From: Aeromonas taiwanensis
Lineage (GTDB): Bacteria; Pseudomonadota; Gammaproteobacteria; Enterobacterales; Aeromonadaceae
Assembly (NCBI RefSeq): GCF_000820165.1
Contig: NZ_CDDD01000008.1
Coordinates: forward strand, 83,244 to 147,243
Length of the DNA stretch: 64,000 bases
Direction: 5' to 3'
Part shown: piece after piece, positions 28,887 through 38,327 of the stretch
How positions within the stretch are numbered: the stretch's first letter is position 1
How the letters are laid out: the number at the start of each line of letters is the position of its first letter
Notes under the pieces: generated by a model
The model's database searches: none
Told to the model about the DNA's origin: nothing
The model's input: the letters and a program-made list of their open reading frames with translations, nothing else
Translations under genes and position numbers: made by a program

Positions 28887-30233
28887 ATGCAGACTCAATC
28901 CCACGCCGGGCCGGGCTCCCTCTTCTCCCTGACCTGGCCACTGTTCATCGATCTCGCCCTGCATTTTCTGACCGGGGCCCTCAATACCTTCATGGTGGGT
29001 CACGTCTCCTACCAGGGGGTGGCGGCGCTCGCGGTCGGCAACCAGGTGTTCGATCTGGCCATCACCCTGTTCAGCTTCGTCAGCATCGGCACCAGCGTGG
29101 TGATCACCCAGTATCTGGGGGCTGGGGACAAGGAGAAGGCCCGGGTCGTCATTCACACCGCCATCGGCTTCAACCTGCTGGTGGGGCTGGTGGCCGCCGT
29201 CGGGGTCATGGCCGGGGCCGGCACCATGCTGGCGCTGATGAACCTGCCCGCCCACCTGATGAGCGACGGCAGCCTCTATCTGCAGATCATCGGCCTGTGC
29301 CTGCTGCCGGAGGCGGCGGCCCTCTGTCTGGCCGCCACCCTGCGCGCTCACGGCCACACCCGCCAGGCCATGTACGTGACCCTCATCGTCAACCTCATCA
29401 CCTTCGTCGGCAACCTGCTGCTGCTCTACGGCTGGTTCGGCCTGCCCCAGCTCGGGGTCGCCGGGGTCGCCATCAGCACGGTGGCGGGCCGCATCGTCGG
29501 GGTCGTGCTGCTGGTGTGGCTGGTAGCGCGCAAGACCGGCATCCGGCTGCGTCTGCCAGAAATCGTCCGCCCGAGTCGCGCCATGCTGGACAAGGTGCTG
29601 CACATCGGCCTGCCCGCGGCGGGGGAGAACCTCTCCTGGATGCTGCAGTTCATGGTGGTGACCGCCTTTGTCGGCCTGCTCGGCGACAAGGCGCTGGCGA
29701 CCCAGTCCTACTTCTTCCAAATCTGCCTGTTCATCCTGCTGTTCGGCCTCTCCATCGGCCTTGGCAACGAGATCATCATCGGCCATCTGGCGGGAGCCAG
29801 ACGCTTCGATCAGGCCTATCGCCAGCTGATGAAGAGTCTGAAACTCGGCCTCATCGTCACCGCCGTCATCGCCGTCGCCGCCGCCCTGAACGGCCGTGCC
29901 ATCATCAGCCTGTTCACCGACGACGCGGACATCATCACCCAGGTGGCCCAGCTGTTCCTCATCAGCCTCATCCTCGAGCCAGGCCGTACCTTCAACCTGG
30001 TGGTGATCAACGCCCTGCGCGCCACTGGGGATGCCCGTTTCCCGCTCTACATGGCGCTCGTCTCCATGTGGGGCATTGCCGTTCCCCTCTCCTATTTCCT
30101 TGGTATCATGCAGGGCTACGGCCTGGTAGGCATCTGGCTGGCCCTCGCCTGCGACGAGTGGGTGCGCGGTCTGGCCATGTTCTGGCGCTGGCGCAGTCGT
30201 CGCTGGCAAAACAAAATTCTTGTCGAAACATAA
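28887..30233 (+). CDS. MATE family efflux transporter
   Basis: 448 residues with about 12 hydrophobic segments in two homologous halves, as in MATE sodium- or proton-driven multidrug pumps. Conserved parts include SLTWPLFIDLALHF at the N-terminus, GLPAAGENLSWMLQF at the second half and EPGRTFNLVVINALRATGD. Substrates unknown. The exported hypothetical gene starts 12 nt after its stop, so the two may share a transcript. Confidence 0.92.
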   Translation: MQTQSHAGPGSLFSLTWPLFIDLALHFLTGALNTFMVGHVSYQGVAALAVGNQVFDLAITLFSFVSIGTSVVITQYLGAGDKEKARVVIHTAIGFNLLVGLVAAVGVMAGAGTMLALMNLPAHLMSDGSLYLQIIGLCLLPEAAALCLAATLRAHGHTRQAMYVTLIVNLITFVGNLLLLYGWFGLPQLGVAGVAISTVAGRIVGVVLLVWLVARKTGIRLRLPEIVRPSRAMLDKVLHIGLPAAGENLSWMLQFMVVTAFVGLLGDKALATQSYFFQICLFILLFGLSIGLGNEIIIGHLAGARRFDQAYRQLMKSLKLGLIVTAVIAVAAALNGRAIISLFTDDADIITQVAQLFLISLILEPGRTFNLVVINALRATGDARFPLYMALVSMWGIAVPLSYFLGIMQGYGLVGIWLALACDEWVRGLAMFWRWRSRRWQNKILVET

Positions 30234-30244
30234 GCGGAATCATC

Positions 30245-30835
30245 ATGAAGAAAATCGGACTCTTGTTGACGGCCATCCTGCTCAGCCCGCTCGCCATGGC
30301 GCAAATCGCCCCGGCAGCGCCCAAGGCGCAGGCTCCCCAGACCTGGTATGTGGCCCCCATCGTCATCGACGAGACCAGCGAAGCCCAGAAGGCCCTGACC
30401 AAGGAGTTCATGGCCCAGATGATCAAGACCATCAAGATCAACGAGTATCAGACCGGCAAGGCAGTGGGCAAGACCAAGGAGCCCAAGTGGCTGATCCGCA
30501 CCAAGCTGATGCCCGCGAGCACCGAACCGCTGGTCGGCAAGAAGCATGCCCAGGGCCTCACCTACGGCAAGGGCATTCCCACCCAGGAGATCGTCGGCGA
30601 GCTCATCATGAACGGCACCCTGGTGGCTCATGTGGGTCAGGGTTGGCGCGAGCCCATCGTCCCGGGCACGCCGGTGGCGGAGAAGATCACCATCGCCAAC
30701 TACCAGTACGCCATCGGCAACGAGGCCAAGGCGCCGGATCTGGAAGAGCTGGCGGCACAAATAGGCTTCGAGGTGGGCAAGGTGATCGCCCGGGACGGCA
30801 AGCCCCTGCCCGAGAAGAAAAAGAAAAAAGAGTAA
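30245..30835 (+). CDS. Exported hypothetical protein with lysine-rich tail
   Basis: 196 residues from MKKIGLLLTAILLSPLAMA, a clear signal peptide cut after AMA-QI. The mature part is soluble, with TWYVAPIVIDETSEAQKALTKEF and regular alpha/beta propensities, and ends in EKKKKKE. I do not recognise the family. It follows the MATE gene by 11 bp; a link to the pump is possible but unproven. Confidence 0.75.
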   Translation: MKKIGLLLTAILLSPLAMAQIAPAAPKAQAPQTWYVAPIVIDETSEAQKALTKEFMAQMIKTIKINEYQTGKAVGKTKEPKWLIRTKLMPASTEPLVGKKHAQGLTYGKGIPTQEIVGELIMNGTLVAHVGQGWREPIVPGTPVAEKITIANYQYAIGNEAKAPDLEELAAQIGFEVGKVIARDGKPLPEKKKKKE

Positions 30836-30854
30836 ACACCACGCTCGTTATCCG

Positions 30855-30876
30855 GAAGGGGCCTCGCGCCCCTTCT
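30855..30876 (+). terminator. Hairpin terminator after the exported protein
   Basis: AAGGGGC / GCCCCTT stem with a 5-nt loop, then CTTGCTGT. Weak U run. The gap 30877-31133 otherwise shows only the RBS AAGGAGG for the next gene. Confidence 0.55.
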
Positions 30877-31133
30877 TGCTGTCCGCCGCCGCTGTCCGCC
30901 GCCCGTCCTTTCCCCGTTTTCCCCAGTGCAATTATGTGAACAGGATCCCGGTTTTATCCTCTCCTGCCCACCATTTATCCGCCAATCTGCTTGTGATTCA
31001 AACAGTTAAAAATCGTCGCCTCCATGCTGCAAAACGATGTCCCCGAATTGGATCCGGATCACGTTTATCTCCCGGGGGAAGGCGTAGCTTGAAGGTCAAG
31101 GCACATCAAACGACAACAAGGAGGCTTCATTAC

Positions 31134-31349
31134 ATGTTTCCAGAGTACAGAGATCTCATCTCGAAACTGAAGGTCAGTGATGCCCATTTTCAGAAGAAGT
31201 TTGACTTGCACAACGACCTGGATGCGGAGATCCAGAAGCTGGAAAAGCACCACGCCAGCGACTACAGCGCCGAGGTGAAGGATCTGAAAAAACAGAAACT
31301 TAAACTGAAAGAGGAGATATACGACATCCTCAGACAACATCCAAACTAG
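31134..31349 (+). CDS. DUF465 / YdcH family small protein
   Basis: 71 residues from MFPEYRDLISKLKVSDAHF, with AAGGAGG 10 nt upstream. A helical hairpin protein: HFQKKFDLHNDLDAEIQKLE and DLKKQKLKLKEEIYDIL are strongly heptad-like. Matches the DUF465 (YdcH) family found across proteobacteria, whose role is not established. Confidence 0.88.
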   Translation: MFPEYRDLISKLKVSDAHFQKKFDLHNDLDAEIQKLEKHHASDYSAEVKDLKKQKLKLKEEIYDILRQHPN

Positions 31350-31387
31350 ACGCCTTGACGAATGCCCGGATAAGCAATTTATCCTCC

Positions 31388-31412
31388 AGCCCGGCCCGAC
31401 GCCGGGCTTTTT
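31388..31412. terminator. Rho-independent terminator between the DUF465 and AraC genes
   Basis: AGCCCGGC / GCCGGGCT stem, 5-nt loop, then T5. Serves the small gene at 31134. Confidence 0.85.
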
Positions 31413-31421
31413 GTTGTCCGC

Positions 31422-32537
31422 TCATGAGGATGTGGCACAGAGCTCATCCGGCCGCCTGCGTCGGAACTCGCTGGGCGTCTGGCCGGTGTGGCGCCGGAAA
31501 GCCGTGTTGAAGGTGGATTTGCTGTTGAAGCCGGCCTGATAGCAGACAGTGGCCACCGTCTCGTCACTCTCCTGCAGCAGCCGCTTGGCCTCTTCCACCC
31601 GATGGCGGTTGAGCCAGTCGTAGAAGTTGCCCCCCGAACAGGCATTGATGGCGCTGGAGGCCTGATGGGTACTCAGGCCGCACAGCTGTGCCAGCTTGCC
31701 AAGGGAGAGGGCAGGATCCCGGAAGGCTCCTCGCCCGAGCTCCCCCTCCAGCGCCTCGAACAGGGGTTGCAGCGACTCATCCTGCACCGGCGCCGGCATC
31801 CCCTCGGCACCGCGCTCGCGCCCCTCCCCCATGGTGTCCTGCTGGGGCAGCCGGGCGTGGGCCAGCACCAGCAGCAACAGATAGGCGGTGACGGGGGCCT
31901 GCAAATACACCGTTGAGAGCGGCCAGCCAAGCCAGCTCAGGGCGATACGGCCGAGCAGCAGGAGGGCGACCAGCAGTTGCAGGCCCTGCAACTGGTTGAC
32001 CCAGGCGCGCAGCGCCGGCTTGCGGCTGACGACCCCGAGGCGCTGCTGCTGCCACCAGTAGGCCAGCCCCAGCAGGGCGATGCAGGCCAGATAGCGGTTG
32101 CCATAGAGGGTCATGCCGGGCCACAGGGCCTCCTCCTGGCTGCCAAGCAGGATCCAGCGAACCTTCTCGTCGCCAGACAACAGCCAGTAGGGCAACGCCA
32201 GGGCAGCCACCAGCAGCAGGGGCAACCCGTGCACCAGCCGATCGCGCCAGCGAGCGAGCACCCCCTCCCCCTGCACGGCCCTGATATAGCCATAGAGACA
32301 GAACGGCAGCATCACCACCAGGGGATCGATCAGCTTGAGCAGATGGGGCCGGGCCAGAAACCACTGCTGCTGGTGATAGAGATACTCCAGCGCCTGCAGG
32401 CCGCTCAGGGTCAGCAGGGCCAGCAGATAGCCGGCGGCGGTATCCCGACGCGTGCGCCGCAACCATCCCACGTTCGCCAGCACCAGCATGCCGGCCAGAC
32501 CCAGACTGAGCACGGCGGCCATATTTTCCCACTGCAT
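31422..32537 (-). CDS. AraC family regulator with N-terminal membrane domain
   Basis: 371 residues from MQWENMAAVLSLGLAGM, with GGAGGAG upstream. The first about 230 residues form about seven hydrophobic helices; the last about 100 are an AraC DNA-binding domain (LSLGKLAQLCGLSTHQASSA ... VCYQAGFNSKSTFNTAFRRH). So it is a membrane-bound transcription factor that may sense a lipid or periplasmic signal. Divergent from the acylase-family lipoprotein gene (187 bp apart), its likely target (inference). Confidence 0.88.
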   Translation of the reverse strand: MQWENMAAVLSLGLAGMLVLANVGWLRRTRRDTAAGYLLALLTLSGLQALEYLYHQQQWFLARPHLLKLIDPLVVMLPFCLYGYIRAVQGEGVLARWRDRLVHGLPLLLVAALALPYWLLSGDEKVRWILLGSQEEALWPGMTLYGNRYLACIALLGLAYWWQQQRLGVVSRKPALRAWVNQLQGLQLLVALLLLGRIALSWLGWPLSTVYLQAPVTAYLLLLVLAHARLPQQDTMGEGRERGAEGMPAPVQDESLQPLFEALEGELGRGAFRDPALSLGKLAQLCGLSTHQASSAINACSGGNFYDWLNRHRVEEAKRLLQESDETVATVCYQAGFNSKSTFNTAFRRHTGQTPSEFRRRRPDELCATSS

Positions 32538-32724
32538 AACACTCCTCCTGCAGGTACGGCTCCATCGAGACACACCTGTTCATCCTTGTTTTTATTTGGT
32601 TTTTCATTCCATGACCGATTCCATCCAGTCGGGCGACCCAAGGGGAGGGCTGCGCTTGAATAGCTGCTGCATCGACTGAAAGGAAACAAAACATTAACAA
32701 ATCAACACCACAGAAGGAATCAAG

Positions 32725-35229
32725 ATGCGAACCCCTCTTCCTCTTTCCCTTTCCCTGCTCGGCACTCTGGTACTGGCCGGCTGTCAGGATAACGACAGCC
32801 AGCCGGATCCCGCCCGCCACTACGACGTCACGCTCACCTACACGGAGCAGGGGGTACCCCACATCAAGGCGAGCAACTATGCCAGCCTCGGTTTCGGATC
32901 CGGATACGCCCACGCCGAGGAGAACCTCTGCACCCTGAGCGAGCAGATCATGAAGCTGCGGGGAGAAAAATCCCGCTGGCTGGGCGCCGGTGAGCAGCAG
33001 CGCAACCTGCTCTCGGACCTGGGCTATCGCTCCCTGGATCTGCAGACTCAAGCCGCCACCCTGTATGAGAAGCTGGCCCCGGAGGCGAAGGACCTCATCG
33101 AGGGCTATGTGGCGGGCTTCAATCACTCGCTCACCGAGCGGGCCGATCCGGCGGACTACCCCTCCCCCTGCCGCGGGGCCGAGTGGGTCGAACCCATCAC
33201 CCCGGTCCAGCTGCTGGCCTATCACCTGGATCTCGCCCAGCTGGCCAGCGGCCGCAGCTTCATCAGCGCCATGGCCAGTGCCCAGCCCCCTGTCGGCGCA
33301 CAGGCGCGTGCCACCCTGCCGGCCCCCGCACAGGATCCCGTCTCGCTGTTGACCTCGGAGGGGATCGGCAGCAACGGCTGGGCGCTGGGGGCGGAACGCA
33401 CCAGCAACGCCACCAGCCTGCTGCTCGGCAATCCCCATTTCCCCTGGGATGGCGAACTCAGGTTCTATGAACAGCATCTGCAGATCCCGGGCGAGCTCAA
33501 CGTGACCGGTGCCACCATGATGGGCTTTCCCGCCATCCTGATCGGCTTCAACGAGCGGCTCGGCTGGACTCATACCGTCTCCCAGTCCAAGCGATTCACC
33601 CTCTATCAGCTCACCCTGGACCCCGCCAATCCGCTGCGCTACCGCTATGGCGACCAGTGGCGCGAGATGAGCCAGAAAGAGATCACCGTACAGGTACGGC
33701 AGGCCGACGGCAGCCTGCAGCCTTATGTCCAGACGCTCTATGCCAGCCATTTCGGCCCCATGGTCAACCTCGCCTCCCTCTCTCCCGCCCTGGGCTGGAC
33801 CAGCAGCAGCGCCATCAGCTTGCGCGATGCCAACGTCGGCAACTACCGGATGCTGGAGCAGTGGCTGGCCATGGCCAAGGCACAAAGCACTCCGGCCTTC
33901 TTCGATGCGCTGGCCGAGCATCAGGGCGTGCCCTGGGTCAATACCCTGCTCATCGACAAGGCGGGCCAGGCCAGCTACGTGGACGCGACCCAGGTTCCCC
34001 GCCTCGGCGCCAAGGCCGAAGCCTGGTGGCGCGCGGCCTCCCAAAGCCCGCAACTGGCTCCCGTCTGGCTGGATGGCGAGGGCAGCGTGCTGCTGCCAGG
34101 CAACGACCCCGACTTCGAGTGGGTCGACAGCGGCCTGACCCGCACCCCCGGACTGATCCCGCTGAGCCAGGCCCCACGCCAGACCCGAAGCGATTACGTC
34201 TACAACGCCAACAGCAGCCACTGGCTGACCAACCTGACTGAACCGCTGGAAGGCTATTCCATCCTCTACGGGCCGGAGCAGACGGTGCGCAGCCCGCGTA
34301 CCCGCTACAACGCCCAGCTCATCAGCACCCCCGAGAGCATGGGGCTGACCGGTGCCGATCGCCGCTTCACCCTGCAAACCCTGCAGGGAGTGGTGACTCA
34401 CAACGGCGCCCTGTTTGCCCGCGAGCTCAGGGAGCCTCTGCTGGCCCGCTGCCAGGCGCACCCGCTGATCCAGCTGGACGCTGGTTCCCTGGATCTGACC
34501 CCGAGTTGCAAGGCACTCGCCAACTGGGATGGCGAGTATCAGCTGGAGAGCCGGGGCGCCCACCTGATGCGCGAATGGCTGACGGCGTTTCGCACCAGCG
34601 GGCACAGAGACATCCAGGATGCCCTGTTTGCCATCCCCTTCGATCCGGCCAGGGCCGCCACCACCCCAAGCGGACTGGCCCCCTGGAACGGCGCCCCTGA
34701 TCAGGATCCCGCTCTGCTGGCGCTGGCTCGGGCCCAGCAGCGCTTGCAGGCGGCCGGTATCGCGCCGGATGCCGAACTCGGTGCGCTGCAATTCGTGCAA
34801 AAGGCCGCCGGTTTGACCCCGATCCCGCTGCCTGGGGGCAATTCGTTCGAGGGGCTGTTCAACATGGTGCAAACCAACATGCCTTCGCGCAGCACCTCGG
34901 ATTTCGCCAACATTGTGACCGGCAAGAGTGTGGCAGGCACCACGCTGCGCAGCCTGGATGACGACGGTGACGGCCAGCCCGAGCTGCGATATCGCGCCAA
35001 CTACGGCTCCAGCTTCGTGCTGGCCCTGCAGTTCGATGCCGCGGGTCCCAAAGCGGAACGCTTCCTGAGCTATGGCCAGTCTCACGATCCCGAAAGTCCC
35101 CACTTCACGGATCAGACCGAGCTGTTCGCCCGCCAGCAGTGGCAGCCCATGCGCTTTACCGATGAAGAGATAGCGGCCCATCAGGAACGTACCCTGCACC
35201 TCAAGGTGCCGCGTGTGACCCAGCCCTGA
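32725..35229 (+). CDS. Penicillin acylase family lipoprotein (possible AHL acylase)
   Basis: 834 residues. Signal MRTPLPLSLSLLGTLVLAGC has a lipobox (C20), so the protein is lipidated. The family is made as one chain that cuts itself at a Ser which becomes the N-terminal nucleophile; here this is in GIGSNGWAL (S216), giving an alpha part (21-215) and a beta part of about 619 residues. Relatives include penicillin, cephalosporin and aculeacin acylases and PvdQ-type homoserine-lactone acylases. A substrate cannot be fixed from sequence. Divergent from the AraC gene. Confidence 0.88.
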   Translation: MRTPLPLSLSLLGTLVLAGCQDNDSQPDPARHYDVTLTYTEQGVPHIKASNYASLGFGSGYAHAEENLCTLSEQIMKLRGEKSRWLGAGEQQRNLLSDLGYRSLDLQTQAATLYEKLAPEAKDLIEGYVAGFNHSLTERADPADYPSPCRGAEWVEPITPVQLLAYHLDLAQLASGRSFISAMASAQPPVGAQARATLPAPAQDPVSLLTSEGIGSNGWALGAERTSNATSLLLGNPHFPWDGELRFYEQHLQIPGELNVTGATMMGFPAILIGFNERLGWTHTVSQSKRFTLYQLTLDPANPLRYRYGDQWREMSQKEITVQVRQADGSLQPYVQTLYASHFGPMVNLASLSPALGWTSSSAISLRDANVGNYRMLEQWLAMAKAQSTPAFFDALAEHQGVPWVNTLLIDKAGQASYVDATQVPRLGAKAEAWWRAASQSPQLAPVWLDGEGSVLLPGNDPDFEWVDSGLTRTPGLIPLSQAPRQTRSDYVYNANSSHWLTNLTEPLEGYSILYGPEQTVRSPRTRYNAQLISTPESMGLTGADRRFTLQTLQGVVTHNGALFARELREPLLARCQAHPLIQLDAGSLDLTPSCKALANWDGEYQLESRGAHLMREWLTAFRTSGHRDIQDALFAIPFDPARAATTPSGLAPWNGAPDQDPALLALARAQQRLQAAGIAPDAELGALQFVQKAAGLTPIPLPGGNSFEGLFNMVQTNMPSRSTSDFANIVTGKSVAGTTLRSLDDDGDGQPELRYRANYGSSFVLALQFDAAGPKAERFLSYGQSHDPESPHFTDQTELFARQQWQPMRFTDEEIAAHQERTLHLKVPRVTQP

Positions 35230-35256
35230 TCCCGACGTCCTTGTTCATGCCATCCA

Positions 35257-35280
35257 AAGCGGGCCATTGGGCCCGCTTTT
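35257..35280 (+). terminator. Terminator of the acylase gene
   Basis: AAAGCGGGC / GCCCGCTTT stem with T run, 28 bp after the stop. The following gap to 35455 has no clear promoter. Confidence 0.88.
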
Positions 35281-35455
35281 CTATCCGGTCATCCCTCTGC
35301 TCTGCTGATCTGACCGCGAGCAGTCTCTGCTCTGCGTTCACCACGCCAGCGGCATCGGCCCCCCCCATCATGGGAGACAGAGAAGATTGCCGCACGGGGC
35401 AGGAATCGTTATCTTGCCCTCTTCACAGGAATCGCCACAGCACAAGGACCCGGAC

Positions 35456-37258
35456 ATGCCGACTCTCGCCAGCATACATCTCTACCCCATCAAGTCGACG
35501 GCAGGCATGCCACTGGCCCGCGCCCTGGTGACCCAGGAGGGGCTCGCCGGGGATCGCCGCTACATGGTGGTCAAACCGGATGGCAGCTTCATCACCGCCC
35601 GTACCCACCCCCAGCTGCAACTGGTCGTCGCCACTCCGGTGGAGGGCGGCCTCCTGCTGCGCTATCCGGGGTGCGAGCCGCTGACACTGCTGGAGCACGA
35701 ATTCACTCTCACCCCGCAGGCCACCGGCGTCTGGAGCGACAGCTTCAACGCCCTGCACACCCACACCCGCGCCGATGAGTGGTTGAGCCGGGTGGCGGGG
35801 GAGCCTGTTCAGCTGCTCTGGCTCGGCGAGGAGTCGAACCGCTATCGGGAGAAGACCGGCACCCGGGTGAGCTTTGCCGACGGCTATCCCCTGCTGCTGA
35901 TCGGTCAGGGTTCCCTTGAGGATCTCAATCTGAGATCCGATGCCCTGCACCAGATGAGCCAGTTTCGTACCAACCTGGTGGCGAGTGGCACCAGTCCGTT
36001 CGAGGAGGACGGCTGGAGGCGGATCCGCATCGGCGAGGTGGAGTTTCTGGTGGCCAAGCCGTGCAGCCGCTGCATCATGACCACGGTGGAGGCGGGCACG
36101 GATCGCTTCAATGCCCTGAAAGAGCCGCTCGCCACCCTCACCCGCTATCGCCGTGGCGAGGATGGGGAGGTCTATTTCGGCCAGAACCTGGTAGCCCTGA
36201 ACGAGGGGTGGATCGAGGCGGGCAGCGAGATCGAAGTGCTGGAGCGGGTACGCCCGCCGATCTACCCCAACGCGGCGCCCAAGAAACGGGAGCTGGTGTG
36301 TGTAGCCCGGGAACCCCTGGCACGGGATCTGGAGACCTTCTGGTTCGAGGCGGCCGACGGCGAGCCCCTGCCCGACTACCTGCCGGGCCAGCACCTGCCC
36401 ATCAGCCTGGACATCAAGGGAGAGCGGGTGCAGCGCCGCTACACCCTGAGTTCCACCCCGGAAAAGCCCGAGCGTTACGGCATCAGCGTCAAGAAGCAGG
36501 CCGATGGCCGCCTCTCCCCCTGGCTGCACCATGAGCTGAGCGTGGGCGATCGTCTGCTGGCCGCCTCCCCGGCCGGCGAATTTCATCTGGGGTCCGAGCG
36601 CAAGCTGCTGCTGCTCTCGGCAGGCTCCGGCGTCACCCCCATGCTATCGATTGCCCGCACCCTGCACCTTCGCGGTGAACTCGACGAGGTCCATTTCATG
36701 CACCTGTGTCGCAGCGAGACGGACATTCCCGCCGCCCGCGAGCTGCACGCCATGGCGCAGCTGGGGATGACCCTCACCCTGATCCTGAGCCAGCCCGAGG
36801 CTCACTGGCAGGGGCTCAGGGGGCGACTGGATGACAGCCACCTCGGCCAGGTCAAGGGGCTGGCCGAGCGGGAGGTCTTTATCTGCGGCCCCCTGGGCTT
36901 TATGGCCGATGCTGCCAACCGGCTGACCGCCCTCGGCGTACCGGCTGGGCGCATCCGCCAGGAGAGCTTTGGCGGCGCCATCCTCTCGGTGGCCCGTCCC
37001 CACAAAGCGGTAAAACTGCGCATCGGGGAGCAGGAGTTTGCCGGCAACAACCAGGGTACCGTACTGGATCAGGCCAACAAGCAGGGGGTGGAGATGCCCT
37101 GGAGCTGCCGCGCCGGCATCTGCGGCAGCTGCAAGCGCACCCTGATCACAGGTGAGGTGGATCACCCGGATGCCCCCGCCATCACCGCCGCCGAGCGGGC
37201 CGAGGGCAAGTTCCTCGCCTGCTGCGCCGTGCCTCTCACGGATCTCGTGGTCGAATAG
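35456..37258 (+). CDS. MOSC - FAD/NAD reductase - 2Fe-2S ferredoxin fusion (YcbX-like)
   Basis: 600 residues from MPTLASIHLYPIKSTAGMPL. Order: MOSC N-terminal beta barrel (about 3-120) and MOSC domain (about 125-265) with KPCSRCIMTTVEAGT, holding the cysteine expected to bind molybdenum cofactor. Next a ferredoxin-reductase-type FAD domain (about 280-380, RRYTLSSTP) and an NAD domain (about 385-495, LLSAGSGVTPMLS). Last a 2Fe-2S domain with C551, C556, C559 and C589/590. E. coli YcbX (about 370 residues) has only MOSC plus ferredoxin, so here its reductase is fused in the same chain. Likely reduces N-hydroxylated compounds (inference from YcbX). Confidence 0.88.
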   Translation: MPTLASIHLYPIKSTAGMPLARALVTQEGLAGDRRYMVVKPDGSFITARTHPQLQLVVATPVEGGLLLRYPGCEPLTLLEHEFTLTPQATGVWSDSFNALHTHTRADEWLSRVAGEPVQLLWLGEESNRYREKTGTRVSFADGYPLLLIGQGSLEDLNLRSDALHQMSQFRTNLVASGTSPFEEDGWRRIRIGEVEFLVAKPCSRCIMTTVEAGTDRFNALKEPLATLTRYRRGEDGEVYFGQNLVALNEGWIEAGSEIEVLERVRPPIYPNAAPKKRELVCVAREPLARDLETFWFEAADGEPLPDYLPGQHLPISLDIKGERVQRRYTLSSTPEKPERYGISVKKQADGRLSPWLHHELSVGDRLLAASPAGEFHLGSERKLLLLSAGSGVTPMLSIARTLHLRGELDEVHFMHLCRSETDIPAARELHAMAQLGMTLTLILSQPEAHWQGLRGRLDDSHLGQVKGLAEREVFICGPLGFMADAANRLTALGVPAGRIRQESFGGAILSVARPHKAVKLRIGEQEFAGNNQGTVLDQANKQGVEMPWSCRAGICGSCKRTLITGEVDHPDAPAITAAERAEGKFLACCAVPLTDLVVE

Positions 37259-37294
37259 GGTGATCGGGGGCAAGAATGCCCCGTCCCGTAATGC

Positions 37295-37323
37295 AAAACG
37301 GCTGCCCAGGGGCAGCCGTTTTT
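37295..37323. terminator. Bidirectional terminator
   Basis: AAAACGGCTGCCC / GGGCAGCCGTTTTT stem-loop between the converging MOSC fusion gene and htpX. Confidence 0.9.
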
Positions 37324-37340
37324 GCTATCGCGTCTTGCTA

Positions 37341-38213
37341 TCAGCCACGCAGGGCGGCGATGCGCTGCTCGATGGGCGGGTGGCTCATGAACAGCTCGCT
37401 CATGGAGCGCTTGCCGTTGATGCCAAACGCCATCATGGAGCCCTCCATCTGCGGTTCGGCACCGCGGGAGAGACGCTCCAGCGCGGCAATCATCTTGTCG
37501 CGGCCGGCCAGTTTGGCAGCACCGGCGTCGGCGCGGAATTCACGCTGACGGCTGAACCACATGACGATGATGGAGGCCAGCACACCGAACACCATCTCCA
37601 GCACGAACACGGTGATCATGTAGGCAAAGCCGCCGGTGCTGCTGCTCTCTTCCTCGTTGTTGGAGCTGAAGAAGTTGCTGATGACGCCGGCCACGATGCG
37701 GGCGAAGAACATCACGAAGGTATTCACCACCCCCTGGATCAGGGTCAGGGTCACCATGTCGCCGTTGGCCACGTGGCTCACCTCGTGGGCCAGCACGGCT
37801 TCCGCCTCGTCGCGGCTCATGCTGTAGAGCAGACCGGACGACACGGCGACGAGGGAGTCGTCGCGACGGGCGCCGGTGGCGAAGGCGTTCATCTCGGGGG
37901 AGTCGTAGATCCCCACTTCCGGCATCTTGATGCCCGCTTCACGAGCCTGGCGGGCAACGGTGCTCACCAGCCAGTGCTCGGTCTCGTTGCGGGGTTGCTC
38001 GATGACCTGGACGCCATAGCTGCGCTTGGCCATCCACTTGGACATCAGCAAGGAGATGAAGGAACCCCCAAAACCGAACACGGCGCAGAACACCAACAGA
38101 CCGGAAATGCTGGACTTGTTGATCCCCAGAACCGAGAACAGGATGTTGAGCACCACCCCCAGCACCAGCATGACGGCCAGGTTGGTCACCAGGAATAGCA
38201 TAATTCGCTTCAT
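37341..38213 (-). CDS. htpX: Membrane metalloprotease HtpX
   Basis: Inner-membrane zinc protease of the M48 family, part of membrane-protein quality control. 290 residues, close to E. coli HtpX. Two N-terminal hydrophobic helices ([18 protein letters not shown]), two more near 155-215, and the zinc site HEVSH (143-147) in [12 protein letters not shown]. In E. coli its expression follows CpxR; I cannot confirm that here. It lies about 115 bp downstream of bioD on the same strand. Confidence 0.95.
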   Translation of the reverse strand: MKRIMLFLVTNLAVMLVLGVVLNILFSVLGINKSSISGLLVFCAVFGFGGSFISLLMSKWMAKRSYGVQVIEQPRNETEHWLVSTVARQAREAGIKMPEVGIYDSPEMNAFATGARRDDSLVAVSSGLLYSMSRDEAEAVLAHEVSHVANGDMVTLTLIQGVVNTFVMFFARIVAGVISNFFSSNNEEESSSTGGFAYMITVFVLEMVFGVLASIIVMWFSRQREFRADAGAAKLAGRDKMIAALERLSRGAEPQMEGSMMAFGINGKRSMSELFMSHPPIEQRIAALRG

Positions 38214-38327
38214 ATTGACTCCTTGTGAGATATGGATGCATGGTTCGGGCCACCCCGGAGGGAGACCCAGCCCATACTTGCCCCCGATAATAGACAGACT
38301 CGATGAATGTTTGCTGAATGTCTGGCG

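Noticed and set aside
31777..35199. Open frame of 1140 codons on the minus strand across the acylase gene
   Set aside because: Antisense to the acylase and overlapping the AraC gene in another frame; composition is that of a shadow frame.
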